Assembly (NCBI GenBank): GCA_013695565.1
Contig: JACDAG010000700.1
Coordinates: 1-14,424 of the forward strand
Source of the DNA: Bradyrhizobium sp.
Lineage (GTDB): Bacteria; Pseudomonadota; Alphaproteobacteria; Rhizobiales; Xanthobacteraceae
Length of the DNA stretch: 14,424 bases
Direction of reading: 5' to 3'
Shown here: positions 7,636-14,424 of the stretch, piece after piece
How positions within the stretch are numbered: position 1 is the first letter of the stretch
Layout: every line of letters starts with the position of its first letter
Notes under the pieces: model-generated
The model's input: only the letters and a program-made list of their open reading frames with translations
What the model was told of the DNA's origin: nothing
Databases searched by the model: none
Program-made: the position numbers and the translations under genes

Positions 7636-8613
7636 TTATTGTCGCAGGAACGCCTCGAGCCTGGCGAATAACGGGTTTTCCCGGTCGAGCACATAGTCGA
7701 GGGAAGCCACCGAAACCGTGTCGGCGCCGTGCTCGCGCAGGAAACTGCCGAGTGCGTAAAGCTTCGACGGCGGGCAGTGCAGCGTCAGCATGCCGGACGA
7801 GGTCGGGCCGCCGAACGGGGCGACGACACCGAAGCGGTTATGCGCCTCGGCCAGCAACGCATCGTTGCAGCCGGCAAAGCGGGTGCGGACTTCGCGATAT
7901 TTGCTGGCGCGGGCACGTGCGGCGATATGGTCGAGGATGACGCGGGCGGTTTCGCGCGCCTCGGTCGACCAGTCAGCGTCCTTGGAGGCGACGAGGTTGG
8001 CCTGGCTGCGCAGGATCACGCCGTCGTCGAGCACCTTGAGGCCGTTGGCGACAAGGGTCGCACCCGTCGTGGTGATGTCGACGATCATCTCGGCGGTGCC
8101 GACCGCGGGCGCGCCTTCGGTGGCGCCGGCGCTCTCGACGATGCGGTAATCGACCACGCCATGGGTGGCAAAGAAGTTGCGGGTCAAATTGATGTATTTG
8201 GTCGCGACCCGCATCCGCCGGTTATGTTGCGCGCGGAAACCCGTCGTGACGTCGTCGAGATCGGCCATGGTGCGGACATCGATCCAGGCCTGCGGCACGG
8301 CAACCACGACATTGGCGCTGCCGAAACCGAGATTGTCGATCAAGAGCACGCGCCGGTCGGCGTCCACGATGCTTTCGCGCAACAGGTCTTCGCCGGTCAC
8401 GCCGAGATGCACCATGCCGCGGGCGAGCTGCGAGGCAATCTCGCTCGCCGAGAGATAGGCAATTTCGACATTGTCGAGTCCGGAGATGGTGCCGCGATAG
8501 TCGCGCGCGCCGCGCGGCTTGGCGAGGCTGAGGCCGGCGCGCGTGAAGAACGCTTCGGCCTGCTCCTGCAGGCGGCCCTTGGAGGGAACAGCGAGGACGA
8601 AGGGCGCGGTCAT
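7636..8613 (-). CDS. hisG: ATP phosphoribosyltransferase, catalytic subunit HisG
   Basis: HisG joins ATP and PRPP to make phosphoribosyl-ATP, the first and feedback-controlled step of histidine biosynthesis, in the cytosol. The 325-residue product begins FVLAVPSKGRLQEQAEAFF and carries GVTGEDLL (71-78). The PRPP-binding loop DITTTGATLVANGL is at 179-192. It is unusual in length: HisG proteins that depend on HisZ are normally about 210-230 residues, yet this one has roughly 100 extra C-terminal residues. The segment LTLHCPPSKLYALGSFLREH resembles, in position and general strand-helix pattern, the regulatory domain of long HisG. I recall Bradyrhizobium HisG having a similar length, so the extension may be lineage-typical. 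The ATG overlaps the hisZ stop by 4 nt (ATGA), giving coupled synthesis of the two subunits. Confidence 0.96.
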   Translation of the reverse strand: MTAPFVLAVPSKGRLQEQAEAFFTRAGLSLAKPRGARDYRGTISGLDNVEIAYLSASEIASQLARGMVHLGVTGEDLLRESIVDADRRVLLIDNLGFGSANVVVAVPQAWIDVRTMADLDDVTTGFRAQHNRRMRVATKYINLTRNFFATHGVVDYRIVESAGATEGAPAVGTAEMIVDITTTGATLVANGLKVLDDGVILRSQANLVASKDADWSTEARETARVILDHIAARARASKYREVRTRFAGCNDALLAEAHNRFGVVAPFGGPTSSGMLTLHCPPSKLYALGSFLREHGADTVSVASLDYVLDRENPLFARLEAFLRQ

Positions 8614-9770
8614 GACGCGCTCCCGACCGGTTTGCCGAGTTGCATCATGGTTTCGATCCAGACCGAGAAGCCGACCGCGGGGATCGGCGCCGTCGCGCCA
8701 AGCTGGGTCATCAGCCCGTCATAGCGCCCGCCCGCCACCAGCGGCTCGATGCCGTTGCCCTTTGCGTGCAGTTCGAACTCGAACCCGGTGTAATAGTCGA
8801 GACCGCGTCCGAACGAGGTTGAAAACCGCGTCAGGCGGGTATCGATGCCGCGCGCGGCCATGAAGCCGACACGGCTTTCGAGCTGATCGATCGCCGCGGT
8901 GATATTGAGTTTGGTATCGTCGGCCAGCGCGCGCAGTTGCGCCACGGCCTCATCGGGATCGCCCGCGATGGCAAGGAAGCGCTTGATGGTCGCGAGCGCG
9001 TCACGCGGCAGCGCGCCGCTCTTGAGCGTCGACTGTTCGAGGAAGCGGTCGGCGATTTCGTCGACCGTGCGGCCTCCGACATTGGTGGTGCCGGCGATCG
9101 ACATCAGGTCGGCGACCAGTGCGAGCGCGGCCTTGCGGTCAGAGCCGGCAAGGGCTGCGAGCACGCCTTCATATTCGTTGCGACCGGGGGCGGTCGCCAG
9201 CGTCAGCCGCTCGATGTCGTCGGTCAGGCTGACCTTGCGGTTGAAATCCTTGATCAGCCGCCGCTTCCAGACCGGATAAAGATCGAGCGCATCGATCAGC
9301 GCGTTGAACAGCGCCACGTCGCCGGTGCGGATTTCGACATTGTTCAAGCCGAACGCCGAGGTTGCTTCCAGCGCCAGCGCCAGCATTTCCGCGTCCGCCG
9401 CGGCGCGATCCTGGCGGCCGAAGGATTCAATGCCGGCCTGCAGGAATTGGCTGGGCTGGCCGCCACGATAGCGGAACACCGGCCCGAGATAGCTGAAGCC
9501 CGCCGGTTCGCCGGCGCGGCCGGAGGCCAGATAGTCCCGCGCCACCGGAATGGTAAGATCGGGACGAAGGCAGAGCTCCTCGCCGCTGGCGTCGGTGGTC
9601 AGATAAAGGCTCTTGCGGATGTCCTCGCCCGAAAGGTCGAGAAACGGCTCGGCCGGCTGCAGGATATCGGGCTGGGCCTGGACGTAGCCGGCCTGCGCAA
9701 ACGACAAAAGCAGCGCGTCCGCCCATGTGGCGGACCCGGCGGCACCACTGATGGCGGCGGTTACGGTCAT
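8610..9770 (-). CDS. hisZ: ATP phosphoribosyltransferase regulatory subunit HisZ
   Basis: HisZ is a histidyl-tRNA synthetase paralogue that has lost aminoacylation and instead forms a complex with HisG, where it is needed for activity and histidine feedback. The 386-residue product has the class II synthetase-like core: QPAEPFLDLSGEDIRKSLYL (38-57), LRPDLTIPVARDYL (68-81) and the motif-2-like GPVFRYRGGQPSQFLQAGIE (96-115). A late segment has DYYTGFEFE and GGRYDGLM. It lacks a C-terminal anticodon-binding domain, ending shortly after the motif-3-like region (PIPAVGFSVWIETMMQL), which separates it from true HisS. The start ATG at 9768-9770 has a weak GGA about 7 nt upstream. It is first of the coupled hisZ-hisG pair, and the 142-nt gap to rsmE could hold its promoter. 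Confidence 0.96.
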   Translation of the reverse strand: MTVTAAISGAAGSATWADALLLSFAQAGYVQAQPDILQPAEPFLDLSGEDIRKSLYLTTDASGEELCLRPDLTIPVARDYLASGRAGEPAGFSYLGPVFRYRGGQPSQFLQAGIESFGRQDRAAADAEMLALALEATSAFGLNNVEIRTGDVALFNALIDALDLYPVWKRRLIKDFNRKVSLTDDIERLTLATAPGRNEYEGVLAALAGSDRKAALALVADLMSIAGTTNVGGRTVDEIADRFLEQSTLKSGALPRDALATIKRFLAIAGDPDEAVAQLRALADDTKLNITAAIDQLESRVGFMAARGIDTRLTRFSTSFGRGLDYYTGFEFELHAKGNGIEPLVAGGRYDGLMTQLGATAPIPAVGFSVWIETMMQLGKPVGSAS

Positions 9771-9838
9771 TTCGCGTCCAAATATCCCGAAAAACGGGTT
9801 CCAAAAGTACTTTAGCGGTTGTTGGCGGAGGCCTTAGC

Positions 9839-9904
9839 ATGGCCGGGGCAGGGTTTCGACAGGGATTGGTGTCGTCACTTAACGCGGGGTTCAATGAGGC
9901 TTGA
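9839..9904 (+). CDS. Possible 21-residue small ORF antisense to the hisZ leader
   Basis: In the 142-nt gap between rsmE and hisZ, a plus-strand ATG at 9839 opens a 21-codon frame (MAGAGFRQGLVSSLNAGFNEA) ending with TGA at 9902-9904. GGAGG at 9827-9831 lies 7 nt before the ATG, a textbook ribosome site. The peptide has no recognisable domain, and no promoter is evident on this strand. A short open frame with a chance ribosome site is quite possible in GC-rich DNA, so this is listed only as a candidate. Confidence 0.2.
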   Translation: MAGAGFRQGLVSSLNAGFNEA

Positions 9905-9912
9905 CGGCTTTC

Positions 9913-10686
9913 CTATCCCGGGGGTGCGCCCCAGTCGCCGAGCGCGGCCTGCACCAGCGCCAGCGCGGCCACACCCGCGGTATCCGCGCGTAAAATCCGG
10001 GGCCCCAAGGACAGCCGCAGCGTTCGCTTCTGGCGCAGCAACAATGCGCGCTCTTCCTCGGCAAATCCGCCTTCGGGACCGATCAGGATGTCGATGCCAT
10101 CCGGGATGTCGATGCCGTCGGCGGCGGATAGCGCGTTTTGCAGGGCCTGCAGCGGCGAGGCGGTTTCCGCCGCCTCGTCGCAGAACACCAACAGGCGCTC
10201 CGGCCGGCGTTGGGTCAGAAAGCGATCGAGCGGCATCGGCTCGGCGACATCGGCGAGACAGAGTATCCCGCATTGCTCGGCGGCCTCGATGACATTGGCG
10301 CGCATCCGCTCGCTATTCACCCTTGAGACCTGAGTGAAGCGCGTCAACACCGGCTGCAGGCTTGCGGCGCCCATTTCGACTGCCTTCTGCACCATGTAAT
10401 CGAGCCGCGCATGTTTCAGCGGCGCAAACACATAGGCGATGTCGGGCAAGCGGTCCTGCGGCCGCCGCTGGGTGAGTATCTCAAGGCTGTCGGGCCGCTT
10501 GCGGCCGGCAATCTGCGCCTGCCATTCGCCGTCGCGACCGTTGAAGACCAGGACCTGCTCGCCAGCCGAAAGCCGCAGCACATTGCCGAGATAATTGCTC
10601 TGGTTCCGTTCCAGCGCGATCGTTTCGCCCTGGCTCAGGGGAGCGTCGACGAACAGGCGAGGGGCACGAAAATCGAGATCAGGCAT
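9913..10686 (-). CDS. rsmE: 16S rRNA (uracil-1498-N3)-methyltransferase RsmE
   Basis: RsmE methylates N3 of U1498 in 16S rRNA, near the decoding site of the 30S subunit, using S-adenosylmethionine. The 257-residue product is near the usual ~245. The N-terminal PUA-like part includes PRLFVDAPL and NYLGNVLRLSAGE (31-43). The SPOUT domain carries KAVEMGA (101-107), RFTQVSRVNSERMR (116-129), IEAAEQC, and the knot motifs LIGPEGGFAEEE (201-212) and LSLGPRILRADTA (225-237). An in-frame 18-nt direct repeat gives DGIDIPDGIDI at 190-200, just before the GPEGGF loop. The ATG is at 10684-10686. It reads toward hisZ but is 142 nt away, so co-transcription is possible but not shown. Confidence 0.97.
   Translation of the reverse strand: MPDLDFRAPRLFVDAPLSQGETIALERNQSNYLGNVLRLSAGEQVLVFNGRDGEWQAQIAGRKRPDSLEILTQRRPQDRLPDIAYVFAPLKHARLDYMVQKAVEMGAASLQPVLTRFTQVSRVNSERMRANVIEAAEQCGILCLADVAEPMPLDRFLTQRRPERLLVFCDEAAETASPLQALQNALSAADGIDIPDGIDILIGPEGGFAEEERALLLRQKRTLRLSLGPRILRADTAGVAALALVQAALGDWGAPPG
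10086..10116 (-). repeat. 18-nt in-frame duplication within rsmE
   Basis: GGATGTCGATGCC occurs at 10086-10098 and 10104-10116 on the plus strand, an 18-nt period. In RsmE this gives two copies of a DGIDI(P/L) unit. It looks like a recent slippage or unequal duplication in the linker before the SAM-binding loop. Confidence 0.7.
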
Positions 10687-10793
10687 CTGTGATTATTCCG
10701 TTTGGCGCCGCTTTCTAGCCTAAAGGGTTAGAATCCGGGGCAAATTTAATGTCCGGTGCGGCCCAGCGCCGCGCTGTTGCCCTATTCGACGGG

Positions 10794-10822
10794 TTGTTAA
10801 GGCTCCTCAGCAATCGTAAAAA
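10794..10822 (+). promoter_or_regulatory. Weak candidate promoter for the secreted protein-ubiA pair
   Basis: TTGTTA (10794-10799) and TAAAAA (10817-10822) are separated by 17 nt. Each matches the sigma70 hexamer at 4 of 6 positions. It lies 74 nt before the ATG at 10897. In the absence of better candidates in this 210-nt divergent gap it is a guess. Confidence 0.25.
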
Positions 10823-10896
10823 GCCCCCGTCGGAATCGTGCTTCGATCGGAAGACGTTGGGGCCTTGCTGGGACCTTTGCCGGAGAAACACCTTTG

Positions 10897-11562
10897 ATGA
10901 TCCGCCGCCTGATTGTGCCGCTGACGATTGCCGTCGTGACTGTCCATGCCGGGCAGGCCTTTGGGCAGAGCGCATTTCCAGCGCCATTGCCTAGCCAGCA
11001 GGCCGCCCCCGCCAGCAACGCATCGCCGTTCCCGCCGGTCAATGGCGCGGCGCCGGCGGCATCGGTTGGCGGTCCCTCGCCGTTTAACGGTGGTGCTGCA
11101 CCCCTCGCAGGTGGGGGAATGGGCGGGCCACCGCCGCCGTCATCCGCCGGTGCGGGCGATGCCTGCATGAAAGCGTTTATGCCGCTGCGCGAAGAGGCGG
11201 AAAAGCGCGGCAAGCTGATCAAGGCTGCGGGTGATCGCAAGGCGACGCCGGAAGAGGCCTGCAAGCTGATCAAGAGTTATGGCGTGGCCGAAATCAAGAT
11301 GATCAAATACGTCGAGACCAATGCGGCAAAGTGCGGAATTCCACCGCAGGTCACCGAACAGCTCAAGGGTGGCCACAAGAACACCGAGAAGATGCAGGCG
11401 CAGGTCTGCGGCGTGGCGCAGCAGGCTGCTGCAGCCCAGAAAGCGGCCGCGCCCAGTCTGAGCGAAGCGCTGGGATCTTCGGCCGCAGTTCCCGAGGCGC
11501 AAGCCGTCAAGAAGGGCGGCAGCACTTTCGATACGCTGAACGGCAACGTTCTCACGCGATGA
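10897..11562 (+). CDS. Secreted four-cysteine protein of unknown function
   Basis: The 221-residue product has an N-terminal signal peptide (MIRRLIVPLTIAVVTVHAGQAFG, likely cleaved around residue 23). A Pro/Ala/Gly-rich linker runs from about 24 to 87. A conserved-looking helical core carries four cysteines at 90, 122, 146 and 171, two of them in DACMKAF and EACKLIKSYG. These could form two disulfides in the periplasm. A Lys/Ala-rich tail follows. I do not recognise a named family. ATG at 10897 is used; a TTG directly before it would add one residue. GGAG at 10882-10885 lies 11 nt from the ATG. It is followed after 10 nt by ubiA, suggesting one transcript, but a functional link to ubiquinone synthesis is not shown. 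Confidence 0.85.
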   Translation: MIRRLIVPLTIAVVTVHAGQAFGQSAFPAPLPSQQAAPASNASPFPPVNGAAPAASVGGPSPFNGGAAPLAGGGMGGPPPPSSAGAGDACMKAFMPLREEAEKRGKLIKAAGDRKATPEEACKLIKSYGVAEIKMIKYVETNAAKCGIPPQVTEQLKGGHKNTEKMQAQVCGVAQQAAAAQKAAAPSLSEALGSSAAVPEAQAVKKGGSTFDTLNGNVLTR

Positions 11563-11572
11563 CCACATCCCG

Positions 11573-12505
11573 ATGAGTGACGTGACGGCCCGCGTTGCCG
11601 ATGCGACGGGCAACTGGGTCGACACGCGCGCGCCGGCCTGGTCGCGACCTTATTTGCGCCTCTCCCGTTTCGACCGACCGATCGGCTCCTGGCTGCTCTT
11701 GATGCCGTGCTGGTGGTCGGCCGCACTGGCCGCCGGCATCGCGCGCGACGTCAGCCAGGTGTGGCTCGTGATCGGGCTGTTCTTCATCGGCGCCTTCGTG
11801 ATGCGCGGGGCGGGGTGCACCTGGAACGACATCACCGATCGCGACCTCGACGCCAAGGTGGAGCGGACGCGGTCGCGGCCGATCCCGGCCGGGCAGGTCA
11901 GCGTGCCGCAGGCGCTGGCGTTCCTGGTGCTGCAGGCGCTGATCGGTCTTGCGGTATTGCTGCAGTTCGACCGCTTCGCGATCATGACCGGCATCGCCTC
12001 GCTGGTCATCGTCGTGGTCTATCCCTTCATGAAGCGCATCACCTGGTGGCCGCAGGTCGTCTTGGGCCTCGCGTTCTCCTGGGGCGCGCTGATGGGATTT
12101 GCGGTCATCCTCGGACGGATCGATCTCACCGCGCTGGTGCTCTACTCAGGTTCGATCGCCTGGGTGATCGGCTACGACACCATCTACGCGCATCAGGACG
12201 CCGAGGACGACGCACTGATCGGCATCAAGTCGACCGCACGCCTGTTCGGCGCGGCCACGCATCGGGCACTCCTGGTGTTTTATTCGCTCGCGGTGGTGCT
12301 GATCGGTGTCGCATTGGTGCTGGGTGGCGCGCGATGGCCGGCATGGATCGGGCTCGTCGCGTTTGCGGTTCACCTGGTCTGGCAAATCCGGCGGCTCGAC
12401 ATCAGCGATCCCGCATTGTGCCTGCGCATCTTCAAATCCAACCGCGATGCCGGGCTGTTGTTGTTTGCGGGCCTGCTGGTGGATGCGGTGATGCGGGTTG
12501 GATGA
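11573..12505 (+). CDS. ubiA: 4-hydroxybenzoate polyprenyltransferase UbiA
   Basis: UbiA transfers a long polyprenyl chain to 4-hydroxybenzoate, an early membrane step in ubiquinone biosynthesis. The 310-residue product is a multi-helix inner-membrane protein of usual length. Both Asp-rich, Mg-diphosphate-binding motifs are present: NDITDRDLD (85-93), followed by RTRSRPIPAG, and YDTIYAHQDAEDD (201-213), followed by IGIKSTA. YLRLSRFDRPIGSWLLLMPCWWS (27-49) is the typical family N-terminus. These features favour the 4-hydroxybenzoate enzyme over other UbiA-superfamily prenyltransferases. The ATG at 11573 is 10 nt after the stop of the secreted-protein gene. No clear terminator follows within the 50 nt to the next stop codon. 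Confidence 0.96.
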   Translation: MSDVTARVADATGNWVDTRAPAWSRPYLRLSRFDRPIGSWLLLMPCWWSAALAAGIARDVSQVWLVIGLFFIGAFVMRGAGCTWNDITDRDLDAKVERTRSRPIPAGQVSVPQALAFLVLQALIGLAVLLQFDRFAIMTGIASLVIVVVYPFMKRITWWPQVVLGLAFSWGALMGFAVILGRIDLTALVLYSGSIAWVIGYDTIYAHQDAEDDALIGIKSTARLFGAATHRALLVFYSLAVVLIGVALVLGGARWPAWIGLVAFAVHLVWQIRRLDISDPALCLRIFKSNRDAGLLLFAGLLVDAVMRVG

Positions 12506-12555
12506 AAACGGAGCGTAGCGACATCCGGGACTTCGTCATCCGCTGAGCTCTGGTG

Positions 12556-13056
12556 CTAACGGCTGCATTTCCTACTGTTCCGTTCCACTGCCTCATTCTG
12601 CAGAATCTTCGATAGTTCCGTCGAGCCCTTCATGCGGCCGAGCTTGTCGCAGAGCCATCCGGGATGGCTGGTTTCCATCAGCTTCAGGAAGCGGCCTGTA
12701 TCCTCAGGAGTTTTCGGTCGCAATTGCAGGACGAGAAACATGGTGTCGGCGAACTCGTTGCGAAATTTCGGATTCTTCTCCATTTCGTCGAGAACCGGGC
12801 CCGGTGTCTCAAATATTTTGGGAAAGGGATTGAGACGTTCGGAAAGACCGACGAGTGTGGCGGGCCGGTTGGCCGCCAACAGCGCAATCAGCGTCCCGTC
12901 GAACGTCCCCCGCCGGGCGCGCCGCACGATCAGGTTTGTCAAAGCATCGTCCGAATTGGCGGGGTCGAGCAAAACCTCCCGCAAACCCGGAAGGTAGAAC
13001 TCAACATCCCCTCTCGACAATATCTCCAACGCCTGGGCTGGAGTTGGAGGCGGCAA
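12556..13056 (-). CDS. Hypothetical protein, possibly the detached C-terminal part of a split gene
   Basis: As bounded by the only conventional start (TTG at 13054-13056) this is 166 residues, with no signal peptide or membrane segment and no family I recognise. It is mostly helical by eye and Pro-rich at the start, with LEILSRGDVEFYLPGLREVLLD near the N-terminus. The frame remains open for 32 more codons upstream, up to a TGA at 13153-13155. That stretch reads like protein (for example DPKWIFDQAFGPP) but holds no ATG, GTG or TTG. No ribosome site precedes the TTG. The TGA is in the same frame as, and is the stop of, the adjacent upstream gene. Codon choice is less G/C-biased than in neighbouring genes (AGA, ATA, TTG and CTT occur). 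It may be a remnant, or a real gene with an unusual start. Confidence 0.5.
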   Translation of the reverse strand: MPPPTPAQALEILSRGDVEFYLPGLREVLLDPANSDDALTNLIVRRARRGTFDGTLIALLAANRPATLVGLSERLNPFPKIFETPGPVLDEMEKNPKFRNEFADTMFLVLQLRPKTPEDTGRFLKLMETSHPGWLCDKLGRMKGSTELSKILQNEAVERNSRKCSR

Positions 13057-13152
13057 CTCAGGAAGCTTGGGCGGGAGGACGGCACGATCGGGAGGACCGA
13101 ATGCTTGATCGAAGATCCACTTTGGATCGTTGACTACTCCACGCGCTCCACC

Positions 13153-13944
13153 TCAGGTGAACCAGCGCCAGAAACCGCAACCGGTGTCGCCCGGTGGCAT
13201 AATCCAAAGCACGTTGTCCGGTCGGTCCCAGCAGCCTATCAGGGGAGGTAAACCGAGGAGGCCCGGCGCTTCATAACGATAGGCTGAGGCCACCACCCTC
13301 ATTTCCGCCGAGATGCGGTCCCGTACCTCCATTCCGAAAAACGCAATGACCAGGCCGGGCGGAACTTTGCCCAAATAGGTTGGTGTGTAGTTGCGTGCCG
13401 ATTCCTTGGCGAGGACTTGCAGTCCCTCATGGACCACGAAGACGCCCTGCTTGGGGATATCGACCGGCTCGACCAGTGGACAGTAGCCGGATTGCCGCTG
13501 CGCAGCGCTCGGAGCCCAATTCATCGCCCTCTCGCGCTCACGCGGACAGGCGCCTGGGAGCGTCCAGCCGGCTCGATATCGGACCGCGGTGGCTACCTCT
13601 ATGTGATGCGGGTAACGAGGTGTGACGGAGATAATTTCATCGACAGCTCCGGATATCAGCCAATCATGGCATTTCGCGTCACAGCGAACGCTGACCAGCA
13701 CCAGGCGGCTCGGCAGCGGTATTTGCTGTGCGATAACCGGGGTCTTCGACAAGCCGTGCGCGAACAAGATGCGCGGCAATGCGAAGGCTGCATCGATCGC
13801 ATAGGCCGCCAGCAGCGCACCGAGAATCCAGTATCGATAGCGTGCCCACAACCCGGTCCATCGGAGCAGCGGAACAAGAACGATCAGGACAAGAAGCGTG
13901 ATCAGGATCGGATGGAAGACAACAAGCCAGACATAGGGCGGCAT
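13153..13944 (-). CDS. Membrane-anchored hypothetical protein, possibly truncated by an in-frame TGA
   Basis: The 263-residue product starts MPPYVWLVVFHPILITLLVL and has two N-terminal transmembrane helices (about 4-28 and 38-60) with a short Arg-rich turn between. The rest, about 200 residues, probably faces one side of the membrane. It includes several cysteines (VRCDAKCHDW, GACPRERER, SGYCPL, IGCWDRP, TGCGFW) that could form disulfides if periplasmic. I do not recognise a family. The ATG at 13942-13944 has only a weak AGG upstream. It ends GFWRWFT then TGA, and the same frame continues open to 12556 as the next listed gene. An original protein of about 460 residues interrupted by a nonsense change is therefore possible. 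Codon use is looser than in neighbouring genes. It is 30 nt downstream of the DUF6101-type gene. Confidence 0.6.
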   Translation of the reverse strand: MPPYVWLVVFHPILITLLVLIVLVPLLRWTGLWARYRYWILGALLAAYAIDAAFALPRILFAHGLSKTPVIAQQIPLPSRLVLVSVRCDAKCHDWLISGAVDEIISVTPRYPHHIEVATAVRYRAGWTLPGACPRERERAMNWAPSAAQRQSGYCPLVEPVDIPKQGVFVVHEGLQVLAKESARNYTPTYLGKVPPGLVIAFFGMEVRDRISAEMRVVASAYRYEAPGLLGLPPLIGCWDRPDNVLWIMPPGDTGCGFWRWFT

Positions 13945-13974
13945 GACAGCCTGTGCGACCTTGAGGAAGCTACA

Positions 13975-14424
13975 CTAATCCCGTGCAATGATCTCGCGTT
14001 CGTCCCGATGAATATTCGCCGGATTGAGCAGGTCACCGCCGCGGCGGCGGACCAGGAATTTCGGGCGGCGGGCGCGGATCGCGCTATGGCGGCGGCGGCG
14101 CTGCGCCGGTTCGCAAGCCTTGTCTTCCGGCAATTGCGGAAGCGCGAAGATCTCGCTCCACGTCTGCCAGGCGGAAGTGATCTCCTCGGCATCGGAACTG
14201 ATGCCAAGCGGAATGTTCAGTGAGGGATCGCGATGCACCAGCACCAGCATCTGTGCGTCATCGAGACCGCGCAGTGCGACACCAAGGAAATCGCTGACGC
14301 GGACGTTGATCGCCATCTGCATGCCGCGCACGGCACGGCGCAGCACGACGCGTTCGCGATGAAGTTCGATGTTGCGCACGCCGCCGTCGGCGCGGGTATC
14401 ATGCGCATCGAAGCGGACGGGCAG
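13975..14424 (-). CDS. DUF6101 family protein (partial, N-terminus beyond the right edge)
   Basis: The last 149 residues are present. The frame is open to the window edge and reads LPVRFDAHDTRADGG immediately before a V-R-N-I-E-L-H segment, so the GTG there is internal and not a start. The segment IELHRERVVLRRAVRGMQMA, then INVRVSDFLGVAL, then LVLVHRDPSLNIPL and AWQTWSEIFALPQLPED match what I recall of DUF6101 proteins of Bradyrhizobium and relatives. So do a basic RRRRRHSAIRARRPKFLVRR stretch and the closing REIIARD. Function is unknown. The Arg-rich tail and lack of membrane segments suggest a cytosolic, possibly nucleic-acid-binding protein, which is inference. No terminator separates it from the next gene, 30 nt downstream. 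Confidence 0.75.
   Translation of the reverse strand: MPVRFDAHDTRADGGVRNIELHRERVVLRRAVRGMQMAINVRVSDFLGVALRGLDDAQMLVLVHRDPSLNIPLGISSDAEEITSAWQTWSEIFALPQLPEDKACEPAQRRRRHSAIRARRPKFLVRRRGGDLLNPANIHRDEREIIARD

Noticed and set aside
6496..7671. Plus-strand open frame of 391 codons opposite the glycosyltransferase
   Set aside because: Longer than the real gene, but rich in Arg, His, Gln and Asp and without any recognisable motif, whereas the minus strand has complete GT2 motifs and membrane helices.
7729..8724. Plus-strand open frame of 331 codons opposite hisG
   Set aside because: Antisense shadow of an unambiguous HisG.
8937..9815. Plus-strand open frame of 292 codons opposite hisZ
   Set aside because: Antisense shadow; HisZ motifs are on the minus strand.
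12664..13251. Plus-strand open frame of 195 codons opposite the hypothetical gene
   Set aside because: It crosses the junction of the two minus-strand frames and lacks a ribosome site or recognisable domain. Since the minus-strand gene there is itself uncertain, this rejection is moderate rather than firm.

Overview
This window looks like ordinary chromosomal DNA from a high-GC alphaproteobacterium of the Bradyrhizobium/Rhodopseudomonas group (Nitrobacteraceae). Several things point there: strong G/C bias at third codon positions, a CIRCE-controlled groESL operon, a HisZ-HisG pair with an unusually long HisG, a DUF2076 protein, a DUF6101-type protein, and two intergenic palindromic repeats of a kind I recall from Bradyrhizobium genomes. 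I see no transposase, integrase, phage, CRISPR, tRNA or rRNA gene. The assignment rests on reading the translations, not on a search.

Layout. (1) 1-1750, minus strand: a groES-groEL operon with a sigma70/RpoH-like promoter and a CIRCE operator. groEL runs off the left edge, and a repeat element fills the groES-groEL spacer. (2) 1922-2440, plus: a small lipoprotein, convergent with a cheZ-like gene (2554-3336, minus) across a shared bidirectional terminator. (3) 3646-4485, plus: an L,D-transpeptidase, convergent with a low-complexity DUF2076 gene (4558-5460, minus) across a second bidirectional terminator. (4) 5591-10686, minus: a ChbG/YdjC-type deacetylase and a GtrB/ArnC-type glycosyltransferase (4-nt overlap), then hisG and hisZ (4-nt overlap), then rsmE. 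(5) 10897-12505, plus: a secreted four-cysteine protein and ubiA, 10 nt apart. (6) 12556-14424, minus: two unrecognised frames separated by an in-frame TGA, then the 3' part of a DUF6101-type gene leaving the right edge.

How genes work together. GroES and GroEL form the folding chamber and should be derepressed together when HrcA leaves CIRCE. HisZ and HisG form the first enzyme of histidine biosynthesis. The glycosyltransferase and deacetylase are translationally coupled and probably build or modify a lipid-linked sugar at the inner membrane. The L,D-transpeptidase acts on peptidoglycan, and UbiA makes the prenylated ubiquinone precursor.

I found no convincing new multi-gene system. The points most worth a second look are the in-frame TGA at 13153-13155 splitting what looks like one longer frame, the repeat inside groESL, the long HisG beside HisZ, and the orphan CheZ-like phosphatase.
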